Origin: Poritiphilus sp965212595
GTDB lineage: Bacteria; Bacteroidota; Bacteroidia; Flavobacteriales; Flavobacteriaceae
DNA: 64,000 nucleotides
NCBI GenBank assembly: GCA_965212595.1
Contig: CBDBVE010000024.1
Coordinates: 301,734 to 365,733, forward strand
Direction: 5' to 3'
Numbering within the stretch: position 1 is the first letter of the stretch; the number at the start of each line of letters is the position of its first letter. Below are positions 45,801 through 53,075 of this stretch, piece after piece. The notes beneath the pieces are model-generated. The model saw only the letters and a program-made list of their open reading frames with translations, was not told the origin of the DNA and did not search any database. The position numbers and the translations under genes are program-made.

Positions 45801-46134
45801 TAACGCTTTTCAATATGCAGGAACCAAGAGTCTGCTTATGACTCATTGGGAAGTATCTGATGAAGTGACTCCGGAGATCATCAAACTATTCTATACCAAT
45901 TTGAAGGCCGGAATGGACAAGGCCACAGCTCTTCAACAAGCTAAACTGAACTACTTAAAAAATGCAGACTCCTTTAGAACACACCCTTTCTACTGGGGAA
46001 GTTTTTACCTGGTTGGAGACAGCTCTTCAATAACTTTTGCCAGAGGATCTGATTATTTATGGTATGCCGCTGGGGTTGTCATCTTCTTAATAGTAATTGT
46101 TCTTTTTGTAAGGCTGCATTCTTCTAAACATTAG
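42883..46134 (+). CDS. TPR-CHAT domain protein (caspase-like protease), membrane-anchored
   Basis: A 1,083-residue exported protein. It has an N-terminal signal (IFALIFYFFMPLCYGQ), then about ten TPR repeats (residues 75-480, for example YDNLGSYFLEKVDYPMALKS), a helical connector, and a C-terminal CHAT domain (about 760-1055). The caspase-type dyad is present: His909 in LHLALHGDVD and Cys956 in VLSSCNSGMG. A final membrane helix (WYAAGVVIFLIVIVLFV) and basic tail follow. The enzyme part would therefore sit in the periplasm, anchored by its C-terminus. CHAT proteases act in regulated proteolysis and immunity in other bacteria; here the substrate is unknown. It lies between a divergent ECF sigma gene and the peptide operon 141 bases downstream. 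Confidence 0.88.
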   Translation: MRSTFYKNPLIFALIFYFFMPLCYGQPVSFDQKTALIDSLLLRGNCGEIIRVLNQNNLAAESVSQSKLPHLYNILSRCQLEHKKLQAAKKSAERVIELLNEKDHETIIQLAMGYDNLGSYFLEKVDYPMALKSYRKALELRKSQTPINSIETMRSHLNLSYTYSYKHDFIKAQSHLDTTRNILGRLNEYPKDLIGKYFEIEGHILNKKEEYETAIVSYNKAIKEYSAVPGFRKTKIASIQGNIGFAYYHLWDYDKALRYIKKSLDIYLEEIGEDIFEVSNGYSYLARIYGRRGEYEKALEYNKKTIAINSRVYGEKDYRVGLANAITGVVYSYMDDYENQLYYFEKALGNFIENFGEEHKWVITTYENIGRVHYRLGAYETSLEYYKKAISIARKTLKENKTTEAHLYLNAADAYAAMNLNEEAEQLFDKALKIQLETFGEKHREVAQNYIAQGNFQTKLGNYQSALDKYELVLSLYEPEITATLEEEFVQEEFNLLYKLIEAIEGKAQCLLQRYFELGKLEDLKASNKAFENSNRISEKMRRVTTSTSDRIELIAYNQTSPKGATRTRVLLYRETGDRAHLEKAFNYSEKNRAGVLQELSLRSNSKNTEGAISPLLALESNLKRNKTKYLSKIKNEKNKNEKIDSVQLLFYEDELFSINRRYDSVLNRMEIDYPKYFAMEYSNEMISIADIQAELDTNTTILEYFIADKVLFAFIISKSNFEVSELKLFPIVENIDEFKNSIENKNVSTFKKSGHELYTNLIKPLQERLTGTKLIVIPDGSLWHLNFDLLLTRNDISNNPKNLSYFFRDYAISYGNSVNFLLKVSRKAPSPNTDCLAFSFSDSLNTEINSSMNFATLRNTKEDLPGSRREIMEISNLVNGEYFYGSDANEATFKARAGNFGILHLALHGDVDHKNPENSRLYFTNNKDTLEDNFLYGHELFNMQLPSELTVLSSCNSGMGKIKPGEGIMSLGNAFQYAGTKSLLMTHWEVSDEVTPEIIKLFYTNLKAGMDKATALQQAKLNYLKNADSFRTHPFYWGSFYLVGDSSSITFARGSDYLWYAAGVVIFLIVIVLFVRLHSSKH

Positions 46135-46242
46135 GAATTACCTTTTACCTCTTCCCCTGCTCCAAATCCAGGCCTTATATTTTGAACTTTTAATTTGTAT
46201 AAGAATTTTTTGCAGTTTTTGTAGTAACAATTGCCTCGTGTA

Positions 46243-46259
46243 GTACATAAAGTATGTAC
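46243..46259. promoter_or_regulatory. 17-bp palindrome upstream of the peptide operon
   Basis: GTACATA and TATGTAC form perfect 7-base arms around AAG, ending 16 bases before the ATG of the VKOR-thioredoxin gene. Its size and place suit a dimeric repressor or activator site controlling the operon. No regulator with a matching site is identified. Confidence 0.4.
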
Positions 46260-46275
46260 ACCAAAAGATTGCTAC

Positions 46276-47955
46276 ATGAAATTTATCCCAAAATCGGTCA
46301 AAAAGCTTCTGACTGCTTTTAGACCCCAACGCGATAACTTTGAGTATACCTTCTATTGCTTTTTGAAACTTCTCAAGGCTCGAGTGACCAGGACAGGGGC
46401 AACCCGTTTTTTGGAAACTCATCCAGATTCAAGTTCAATGATGGCCTATACGGCAGCCCTTGACCATTTTAATATAGCAAATGCGGCCCTCCAGCTAAAT
46501 AAAGAAGACCTTCAGCATATTCCCACTCCGCTTATTACGTTCTCTCGCATCAACGGAGGAACCTTTCAACTTGTAAAAGACATTAAAGAAGATGGCATTT
46601 GCTGGCTAGACACCCAACAAGGATGGATCGAGGATTCTTATGAGATGTTTTTAAGAAATTGGTCTGGTGTGGTATTACTGGCAGAAGTGGATGAAACTTC
46701 GGGTGAAAAAAAGTTCGAAAAAAAACGTCGCGCTGAGTTTATCTCTAATGTGAGACTCCCACTGGCTATTACACTTTTTGCCCTCGTAGTTTTAGGACTT
46801 GTCCTCAATATGAACCCCTTTTCCGAATTCATATCGGTTTTCTTAGTTTTAAAGCTTTTCGGAATGCTCCTTGCGAGCCTATTGTTTGTAAAAAGCATTG
46901 ACAGCACCAACAATTTTGTAAATAAGCTCTGCAATGCCGGAGCAACCTTTAATTGTCAAAGCATTCTAGATAGCCCTGCCTCAAAAATCACAAGCTGGTT
47001 CTCCTGGTCCGATGCCGGATTCATTTATTTCTACGGTTCTTTCTTTGGAATACTACTTTCTCATTATAAAGCAATCTCCTTAAATACGTTTTTAGGTCTT
47101 CAGCTGATCTTTAGCACTTCATCTCTTCTATTTTCTACCTATTCTTTATTCTATCAGCGTTTTAAAGCCAAAATGTGGTGTCCCTTCTGTTTAGGTGTTG
47201 TTGCGGTTCTCCTGGCTGAATTTGTTCTGATTACCGTCACCTTCCCCTTAGAAGACTTTGTGCTTGATGCTACTTCAATACTCCAAGTCTTCATGGGTTT
47301 CATGGTGCCAGTGATCTTTTTGCTTCTTTTTAAAAATACAGCGATTAATGCCAAAGAAAATACAAAAGCAACTAAAGAGCTTAATGCACTAAAAGCCAAT
47401 CCAAAAATAATCAGATCTCTTTTTGAAGGCCAAAGAGAAATGCCGTTCATACCTCAAGACCTGGAGGTGGTAACCATTGGAAAAAGAAATGCCCCTAATT
47501 CTATAACCATCGTAAGCAATCCGCTTTGCACACCCTGTGCGAATATGCATGCAAGGATAGCACATCTACTAGCGCATAATGAGCATATCAATTGCAAGGT
47601 TATTTTTCTGTCTAACCCGGATAAAAATGACCCGGGTGGACAGTTCGTTAGAAAAGTGCAAAGCCTTCCAAAAACACTTCAGTCCAAGGCATTAGATGAA
47701 TGGTATGCCCGAAATGATCGCAATTTTACTACATGGAATGAAGCATATCATAGATATGCCGAACGAGAACATATGCCAAACCTGCAACAAAAACAGAATG
47801 AATGGGCTAATCAGGCAGAAGCCACCCGAACGCCCACATTATTCTTCAATGGAAAGCTTGTGCCCGAAACGGTGAAAGTAGAAGACCTTGCCCTTCAATT
47901 GGTTCACCTAAAACAGGTTGAACCCAACTATGGATTTGCAAATCACGAGTTATAA
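46276..47955 (+). CDS. VKOR-thioredoxin fusion with degenerate C39-like domain
   Basis: A 559-residue inner-membrane protein; the ATG at 46276 is preferred over a TTG at 46231. The N-terminal about 140 residues resemble a peptidase-C39-like domain without a catalytic Cys-His pair (INGGTFQLVKDI, LDTQQGWIEDSYEMF). Then come about five helices of vitamin K epoxide reductase type with the cysteine pair LCNAGATFNCQSIL and the active MWCPFCLGV (CPFC). The C-terminal thioredoxin-like domain has NPLCTPCANMH (CTPC) and ATRTPTLFFNGKLVP. This is a self-contained DsbA/DsbB-like disulfide-forming system. Its gene is 30 bases upstream of a six-cysteine precursor, the obvious client. The C39-like part may bind the GG leader. 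Confidence 0.87.
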   Translation: MKFIPKSVKKLLTAFRPQRDNFEYTFYCFLKLLKARVTRTGATRFLETHPDSSSMMAYTAALDHFNIANAALQLNKEDLQHIPTPLITFSRINGGTFQLVKDIKEDGICWLDTQQGWIEDSYEMFLRNWSGVVLLAEVDETSGEKKFEKKRRAEFISNVRLPLAITLFALVVLGLVLNMNPFSEFISVFLVLKLFGMLLASLLFVKSIDSTNNFVNKLCNAGATFNCQSILDSPASKITSWFSWSDAGFIYFYGSFFGILLSHYKAISLNTFLGLQLIFSTSSLLFSTYSLFYQRFKAKMWCPFCLGVVAVLLAEFVLITVTFPLEDFVLDATSILQVFMGFMVPVIFLLLFKNTAINAKENTKATKELNALKANPKIIRSLFEGQREMPFIPQDLEVVTIGKRNAPNSITIVSNPLCTPCANMHARIAHLLAHNEHINCKVIFLSNPDKNDPGGQFVRKVQSLPKTLQSKALDEWYARNDRNFTTWNEAYHRYAEREHMPNLQQKQNEWANQAEATRTPTLFFNGKLVPETVKVEDLALQLVHLKQVEPNYGFANHEL

Positions 47956-47985
47956 ATGAATTATTAATCTAAAATTTTTGAAAAA

Positions 47986-48195
47986 ATGAAAAAAATGATT
48001 TCAAAGTTTACGGACAAATTGTTGAGTAATCAACAGTTGAAAACAGTTAAGGGTGGTACACCCTACTGTTTCTGTAATGGATCTCCGGTTAATTGTGGAT
48101 CGCAAGTGCCTCCAGGTAGCCAATGGTGTCCTGGTGATCCACCTCCAAGTGGAGGAGGGCCATATTGTTATGGTACATACCCACATTGTCCATAG
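47986..48195 (+). CDS. Double-glycine leader RiPP/bacteriocin-like precursor peptide
   Basis: A 69-residue secreted peptide precursor. The leader (residues 1-24) is MKKMISKFTDKLLSNQQL followed by KTVKGG, matching Bacteroidota GG-leader peptides cleaved by C39 peptidases after Gly24. The predicted 45-residue core starts TPYCFCNG and ends YGTYPHCP. It has Cys at 28, 30, 37, 48, 61 and 68 (even number, no Cys in the leader), plus many Pro, Gly, Ser and Tyr residues. The C39 exporter, its HlyD adaptor, a disulfide-forming enzyme and a glycosyltransferase are adjacent. I infer a disulfide-rich, possibly glycosylated antimicrobial or signalling peptide. A strong hairpin follows the stop. Overlapping frames at this place lack a leader and are rejected. 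Confidence 0.85.
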   Translation: MKKMISKFTDKLLSNQQLKTVKGGTPYCFCNGSPVNCGSQVPPGSQWCPGDPPPSGGGPYCYGTYPHCP

Positions 48196-48228
48196 CATAT
48201 ATTCTTGCGACAGCATTAATATTTTGGA

Positions 48229-48260
48229 TTTGGCTCTGTTTTTAAACGGAGCCAAATTTT
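48229..48260 (+). terminator. Terminator/attenuator after the precursor gene
   Basis: TTTGGCTCTGTTT and AAACGGAGCCAAA form a 13-base stem (one T-G pair, tight TT loop) followed by TTTT. It ends 12 bases before the glycosyltransferase ATG. Such a hairpin inside an operon usually lets the precursor be made in excess over the downstream enzymes, with read-through for the rest. Confidence 0.8.
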
Positions 48261-48272
48261 AAACCAAATTAT

Positions 48273-49559
48273 ATGACTCTATTTATCATTCAACCTTTTG
48301 CAAGCCACTACTATCCCACTTTTTCCTTGGCTACGCACTTAGAAAAAAATGGAGAGGAAGTGTTGTACACGACAACATCTTTTCTCACCGAAACCTTGAC
48401 GACAGAAGGCTTTGCATATCATGAGCTAGAATATCTGTCCGAGTATATGATTAATAGTACCCGGGGTTTCATAGGATTTTTGTTAAAAAGTATGCTTTCC
48501 AATGAATTTTACAAGACCAGGCTTGAGGAATTTAAAAATGCTTACCAGGCTATTTTGACCTTAGTTGCAAAATACCAACCAACACAAATATATCTAGACC
48601 AAAGCTTAGCAGATTATTACTTTTTTTTAAAACCTCATGTCCCCAAAATAATCATACTACATACAAAAGTGTATTCGGGGGAAGTAAAGGGTCTTCCACC
48701 AATGAATTCAACCTATATTCCTAAAAATGTCTGGTATTCCAAGCTCATTTGCAAATGGAAATGGTTTCAACTTTTAGCAAGACAAAGATGGAATGAGTTA
48801 CTTCTAAAAGCTGCCTTTTTAGGGAAAGACGAAATTTATTTTTGGAAAATGCATTGCAAGGAACACAGCCTGGATTGGCAAAAAGAAACAGATTTCAAAC
48901 ACGCATTGAACAGAGGGATCAAAGGTGTTGATAGTCTTGTTTTATGCCCGAAAGAACTTGAATTCTCTAATGCCAAACTACCTGAAAATATCAACTTTTA
49001 TGAACGGTCAAGTCAAAAGAATGAGGGTAAATATTTTTCTAAAGACTATGTTCGTTTCAAGAAAAATCTAGTGAGTAAAAAAGATAAAATGGTCATATAT
49101 CTTTCTTTTGGCACTTTATCTATGGGACAGAAAAGGGTTGAACGTTTTTTTAATGAAGTAATATCGATTTTTACTAGAATAGAAAATACCGAGCTCATAG
49201 TCTCTAAAGGTCGCGCCCCACTAAGGCTAAAGCATTCAAAGAATTCTACGGTATTAGACTTTGTTCCACAACAGGATGTTTTGTCTTATGCAAAATTATT
49301 TATAACCCATGGTGGTCTGGGTTCGGTCAAAGAAGCATACTATGCCCGGGTGCCTATGCTGGTTGTACCCCTGAACACAAGAATTGACCAACCGGGCAAT
49401 GCTGCTAGAGTAAAGGCCCATGGTTTGGGAGATATATTGGATTTGGATAACTACAATAAAAAGGAACTGGAGGAAAAAATAGTTTACCAACTATCAAAGA
49501 GTCTGGTTAGCACCCGCCAAGCTGTACAAAATAGAGAAAAATTGCAACAGGTTTATTAA
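48273..49559 (+). CDS. GT1-family (UGT-like) glycosyltransferase, putative peptide glycosylation enzyme
   Basis: A 428-residue GT-B enzyme of the UDP-glycosyltransferase family. The C-terminal donor-binding signature is FITHGGLGSVKEAYYARVPM followed by LVVPLNTRIDQPGNAARV, with YLSFGTLSMGQ before it. The N-terminus MTLFIIQPFASHYYPTFSLA has the usual acceptor-domain His. GT1 enzymes glycosylate small molecules, lipids and natural products. Its place between the precursor and exporter genes suggests that the peptide core, rich in Ser, Thr, Tyr and Cys, is the acceptor. Known glycocins use GT2-type enzymes, so this would be a different class. An alternative is glycolipid modification. The exporter gene follows after 6 bases. 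Confidence 0.8.
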   Translation: MTLFIIQPFASHYYPTFSLATHLEKNGEEVLYTTTSFLTETLTTEGFAYHELEYLSEYMINSTRGFIGFLLKSMLSNEFYKTRLEEFKNAYQAILTLVAKYQPTQIYLDQSLADYYFFLKPHVPKIIILHTKVYSGEVKGLPPMNSTYIPKNVWYSKLICKWKWFQLLARQRWNELLLKAAFLGKDEIYFWKMHCKEHSLDWQKETDFKHALNRGIKGVDSLVLCPKELEFSNAKLPENINFYERSSQKNEGKYFSKDYVRFKKNLVSKKDKMVIYLSFGTLSMGQKRVERFFNEVISIFTRIENTELIVSKGRAPLRLKHSKNSTVLDFVPQQDVLSYAKLFITHGGLGSVKEAYYARVPMLVVPLNTRIDQPGNAARVKAHGLGDILDLDNYNKKELEEKIVYQLSKSLVSTRQAVQNREKLQQVY

Positions 49560-49565
49560 TACTAA

Positions 49566-51770
49566 ATGGCCAAAATATTTCCACATTACCTACAACCAGA
49601 CGGTAAAGACTGCGGTCCTACCTGCCTTAAGATAGTGGCGAAACACTACAATAGAACTCTTTCGTTACCCTATATAAGAAGGCTCAGCGAAACAACGAGA
49701 GCTGGTAGCAGTCTATTGGATCTGAGCGATGCCGCGGAAAAAATTGGGTTTCGAAGTGTTGGGGTGAAAGTATCATTCAAAGACCTGCAAGAAGCCCCTC
49801 TTCCCAGCATACTGCACTGGAACAAATCGCATTTTGTGGTTCTGTATAAAATTAGCAATAAGAAATCGGCAAGTAGCTTAAAAATTTCAGACCCTGGCCA
49901 CGGCCTTTTAGAATTCACAAAAGACGAATTTTTGAAATCTTGGATTGGCAACAATGCGGACGAAAACACCGAGGAAGGAGTAGCCTTACTACTCGACCCT
50001 ACGCCTAAATTCTTCGATTCAGACACCTTGGGAGAAGATATAAAGATGGATTTTAATTTTTTATCAAAATACCTCTTTAAATATAAGAAGTTCTTATGGC
50101 AGTTGGTCATCGGACTTTTAGCTGCCAGTTTGTTACAACTGATATTCCCCTTTTTGACCCAAAGTATTGTCGATGTAGGTATCAAAAACCAGGACATTAA
50201 CTTTATTTATTTAATCTTATTTGCGCAGTTGGCATTATTTATAGGCCGAACAGCCATAGAAGTCATACGCAGTTGGATTCTGCTCCACCTCAGCACAAGA
50301 ATAAACATATCGTTGGTTTCCGACTTTTTTATCAAATTGATGCAGTTGCCCATTGCCTTTTTTGATACCCGAATGACAGGCGATATTTTGCAACGTATCA
50401 ATGACCATAGCCGTATAGAACGCATCCTTACTACTTCATCATTAAGTGTATTGTTTTCTACCATAAACCTTTTTGTGTTTGGCCTGGTGCTCGCCTATTA
50501 TAACCTTTATATTTTCCTGATTTTTTTATTAGGTAGTATCCTTTATTTTGGCTGGATCACCGTTTTTCTAAAAAAAAGACGTGATCTCGATTATAAGCGA
50601 TTTTCCCAAATTAGCGGCGAACAAAGTAAGGTCATTGAATTGGTAAATGGTATGCAGACCATTAAACTGCACAATGCTGAGAAAAAAAAACGATGGGGTT
50701 GGGAGTTTGTTCAAGTGAGACTATTTAAGATTTCGATGGAGAATCTGGCCCTGGAACAGTACCAAAGTGTGGGCTCCGGTTTTATCAATGAACTAAAAAA
50801 TATTTTGATTACGGTTTTCTCGGCAAAATTGGTTATCGATGGAGAAATCACTCTAGGCATGATGTTGGCGATTTCATATATCGTCGGTCAATTAAATTCG
50901 CCAGTTTCTCAACTTATCAGCTTTATCAAAGAGGTACAAGATGCAAAAATATCCTTAGAGCGGCTTGGTGAGATCCACAATAAAAGAGACGAAGAGGAGG
51001 CGGGAGTAAATAAAATCACCACTATTCCAGACCAGCTTGACTTTGATTTGAGGAAACTCTCGTTTCGTTATCCGGGAACAGACAGACATGTAATCAAAGA
51101 CCTGGATTTGCATATTCCCGCGAATAAAACAACAGCTATAGTCGGAGCCAGCGGAAGCGGCAAAACCACCCTTATGAAGCTGTTATTAAGATTTTACACA
51201 CCTTCAAAGGGTCAAATATATCTAGGCCCTCATCTTATCAATAATATCTCACATTGCACATGGCGAAGCAAATGTGGTGTTGTAATGCAGGAGGACTATA
51301 TTTTTAGCGATTCTATTGCTAACAACATCGCGGTTGGAGCCGACAATATCGATAAAAAAAAGCTGCACTATGCCGTAGAAGTGGCCAATATAAAAGAGTT
51401 CATAGAGGGTTTGCCCTTATCTTATAATACAAAAATTGGTATGGAAGGGGAAGGTTTGAGTACAGGACAAAAGCAACGCTTACTTATAGCAAGAGCGGTA
51501 TATAAGGACCCTGATTATCTTTTCTTTGACGAGGCTACCTCCGCTCTTGATGCCAACAACGAAAGAACAATCATGGAAAAACTTAAACAATTTTTTCAGA
51601 ACAAAACAGTGGTTGTCATAGCACATCGCTTGAGCACTGTAAAAAATGCGCACCAGATTGTTGTTCTTGATGAGGGCAAGATCACAGAAGTAGGAAACCA
51701 TCAGGAACTGGTAAGGCTTCAAGGTGCTTATTACCATCTTGTAAAGAATCAGTTAGAACTAGGAAACTAA
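49566..51770 (+). CDS. Peptidase-containing ABC exporter (PCAT, C39 type)
   Basis: A 734-residue fused peptidase-permease-ATPase that cleaves GG leaders and exports the core peptide. The C39 domain (residues 1-150) has the catalytic Cys16 in QPDGKDCGPTCLKIVAKHY, the His in NKSHFVVLY and the Asp in ISDPGHG. A six-helix permease (about 165-450) follows, then the ATPase with Walker A VGASGSGKTTLMK, signature LSTGQKQRLLIARA and Walker B DYLFFDEATSALD. All catalytic parts are intact, so it is probably active on the adjacent GG precursor. Its stop directly abuts the HlyD start. Confidence 0.95.
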   Translation: MAKIFPHYLQPDGKDCGPTCLKIVAKHYNRTLSLPYIRRLSETTRAGSSLLDLSDAAEKIGFRSVGVKVSFKDLQEAPLPSILHWNKSHFVVLYKISNKKSASSLKISDPGHGLLEFTKDEFLKSWIGNNADENTEEGVALLLDPTPKFFDSDTLGEDIKMDFNFLSKYLFKYKKFLWQLVIGLLAASLLQLIFPFLTQSIVDVGIKNQDINFIYLILFAQLALFIGRTAIEVIRSWILLHLSTRINISLVSDFFIKLMQLPIAFFDTRMTGDILQRINDHSRIERILTTSSLSVLFSTINLFVFGLVLAYYNLYIFLIFLLGSILYFGWITVFLKKRRDLDYKRFSQISGEQSKVIELVNGMQTIKLHNAEKKKRWGWEFVQVRLFKISMENLALEQYQSVGSGFINELKNILITVFSAKLVIDGEITLGMMLAISYIVGQLNSPVSQLISFIKEVQDAKISLERLGEIHNKRDEEEAGVNKITTIPDQLDFDLRKLSFRYPGTDRHVIKDLDLHIPANKTTAIVGASGSGKTTLMKLLLRFYTPSKGQIYLGPHLINNISHCTWRSKCGVVMQEDYIFSDSIANNIAVGADNIDKKKLHYAVEVANIKEFIEGLPLSYNTKIGMEGEGLSTGQKQRLLIARAVYKDPDYLFFDEATSALDANNERTIMEKLKQFFQNKTVVVIAHRLSTVKNAHQIVVLDEGKITEVGNHQELVRLQGAYYHLVKNQLELGN

Positions 51771-53063
51771 ATGTCTGGAAAGTTAGAAAGTATTGAATTG
51801 AGAAGTGAGGAAGTACAGGATATCCTATCTGATGTACCCAACTGGATGATCCGAAAAGGAAATTCGCTTTTTTTAGTACTAATCGTGGCCATCCTGATTA
51901 TTTCATGGTTAATAAAATATCCGGATACACTAGAGTCTCAAACGGTTATAACTACAGAAGTACCCCCGCAAAAAGAATATGCGCTGATTTCAGGAAAGTT
52001 CGATTCAATTTATGTAAAGAACTCCCAAAGTGTTACAAAAAATACCGTTTTGGCTGTTTTAGAAAATACAGCAGACCATTTAGACGTTTTTTATCTTCAA
52101 TCTATACTGGATACAATACGACTTGAACAAGATAGTTTTGAATTTCCTATGGACAGTTTACCCTTGCTTTTCCTGGGTGAAATTGATCAAAGTTTTGCTG
52201 AGTTCGAGGATAACTATTTCAATTACACCTTGAATAAGCAATTACGCCCCTTTTCAAATGAGGCGATGGCAAATAGTAATTCACTTTCAGAGCTCTACCG
52301 AAGACTAGAGGGTTTAAGATCACAATACGCACTTCGAAGTACGGAGCTCGCTTATAACGAAAATGATCTTAACCGCCATAAGGTACTCTTTGAAAAAGGA
52401 GTCATCTCGCAACAGGAGTATGAGGGAAGGCAACTAAAATATCTAGCTGCGGAGCGGGATTATAAAAATCTTGGGATCAGTATTTCTCAGGTACGCGAAG
52501 CCATTGGAGAAGCCAGAAAAAATCAAAGAGGCACGGAGATTTCGAAGACTCGGGAAGAACTGCTGCTTTTAAAAAAGGTCATTCAATCCTTCAATCAACT
52601 CAAGAAGGTCATCAAAGATTGGGAACATCGCTATGTACTAAAATCTGATATTGACGGCAAAGTTTCCTTTATGAACTATTGGAATGAAAATCAAACGGTT
52701 GCCCAGGGAGATCTTGTTTTTACAATAATTCCCTCATCCAATTCTCAATATATAGCCAAAATTAAGGCCCCCGCACATAATTCGGGGAAAATACGAATTG
52801 GGCAAAATGTAAATATCAAACTTGAAAAATATCCTGAAACAGAATTTGGTATGCTAAAAGGAAGGGTACATAAAATCTCGCTAACGGCAGATGAAGATGG
52901 CTTTTACCTCGTGGATGTCTCCTTACCCAAAGAATTGATTACGAGTTATAACAAGGAAGTAAAATTCAGTCAGGAGATGATGGGGATGGCCGAAATTATT
53001 ACTGAAGATCTCAGGTTGTTAGAAAGGTTTTTTTATCAGTTCAAGACTTTGCTGGATCGATAA
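51771..53063 (+). CDS. HlyD-family periplasmic adaptor
   Basis: A 430-residue membrane-fusion protein. A cytoplasmic N-terminus of about 30 residues precedes one membrane helix (LFLVLIVAILIISWLI), then a split lipoyl/barrel domain (VPPQKEYALISGKFDSIYVK and LKSDIDGKVSFMNYW). Between them is a long coiled-coil hairpin with YRRLEGLRSQYALRSTELAYN and FEKGVISQQEYEGRQ. It links the PCAT exporter to an outer-membrane channel, probably a TolC-like protein encoded elsewhere, since none is in the window. It ends the operon, 12 bases from the convergent sulfatase gene. Confidence 0.93.
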   Translation: MSGKLESIELRSEEVQDILSDVPNWMIRKGNSLFLVLIVAILIISWLIKYPDTLESQTVITTEVPPQKEYALISGKFDSIYVKNSQSVTKNTVLAVLENTADHLDVFYLQSILDTIRLEQDSFEFPMDSLPLLFLGEIDQSFAEFEDNYFNYTLNKQLRPFSNEAMANSNSLSELYRRLEGLRSQYALRSTELAYNENDLNRHKVLFEKGVISQQEYEGRQLKYLAAERDYKNLGISISQVREAIGEARKNQRGTEISKTREELLLLKKVIQSFNQLKKVIKDWEHRYVLKSDIDGKVSFMNYWNENQTVAQGDLVFTIIPSSNSQYIAKIKAPAHNSGKIRIGQNVNIKLEKYPETEFGMLKGRVHKISLTADEDGFYLVDVSLPKELITSYNKEVKFSQEMMGMAEIITEDLRLLERFFYQFKTLLDR

Positions 53064-53075
53064 TTTATTTTCCAG

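Noticed and set aside
48001..48262. Alternative small reading frames overlapping the precursor on both strands
   Set aside because: They lack a leader, signal or family motif and run through the terminator hairpin. The GG-leader frame explains the locus.
49566..53063. Multidrug efflux or type I toxin secretion system
   Set aside because: The exporter has a full C39 peptidase triad and sits next to a GG-leader peptide, which indicates peptide maturation and export.
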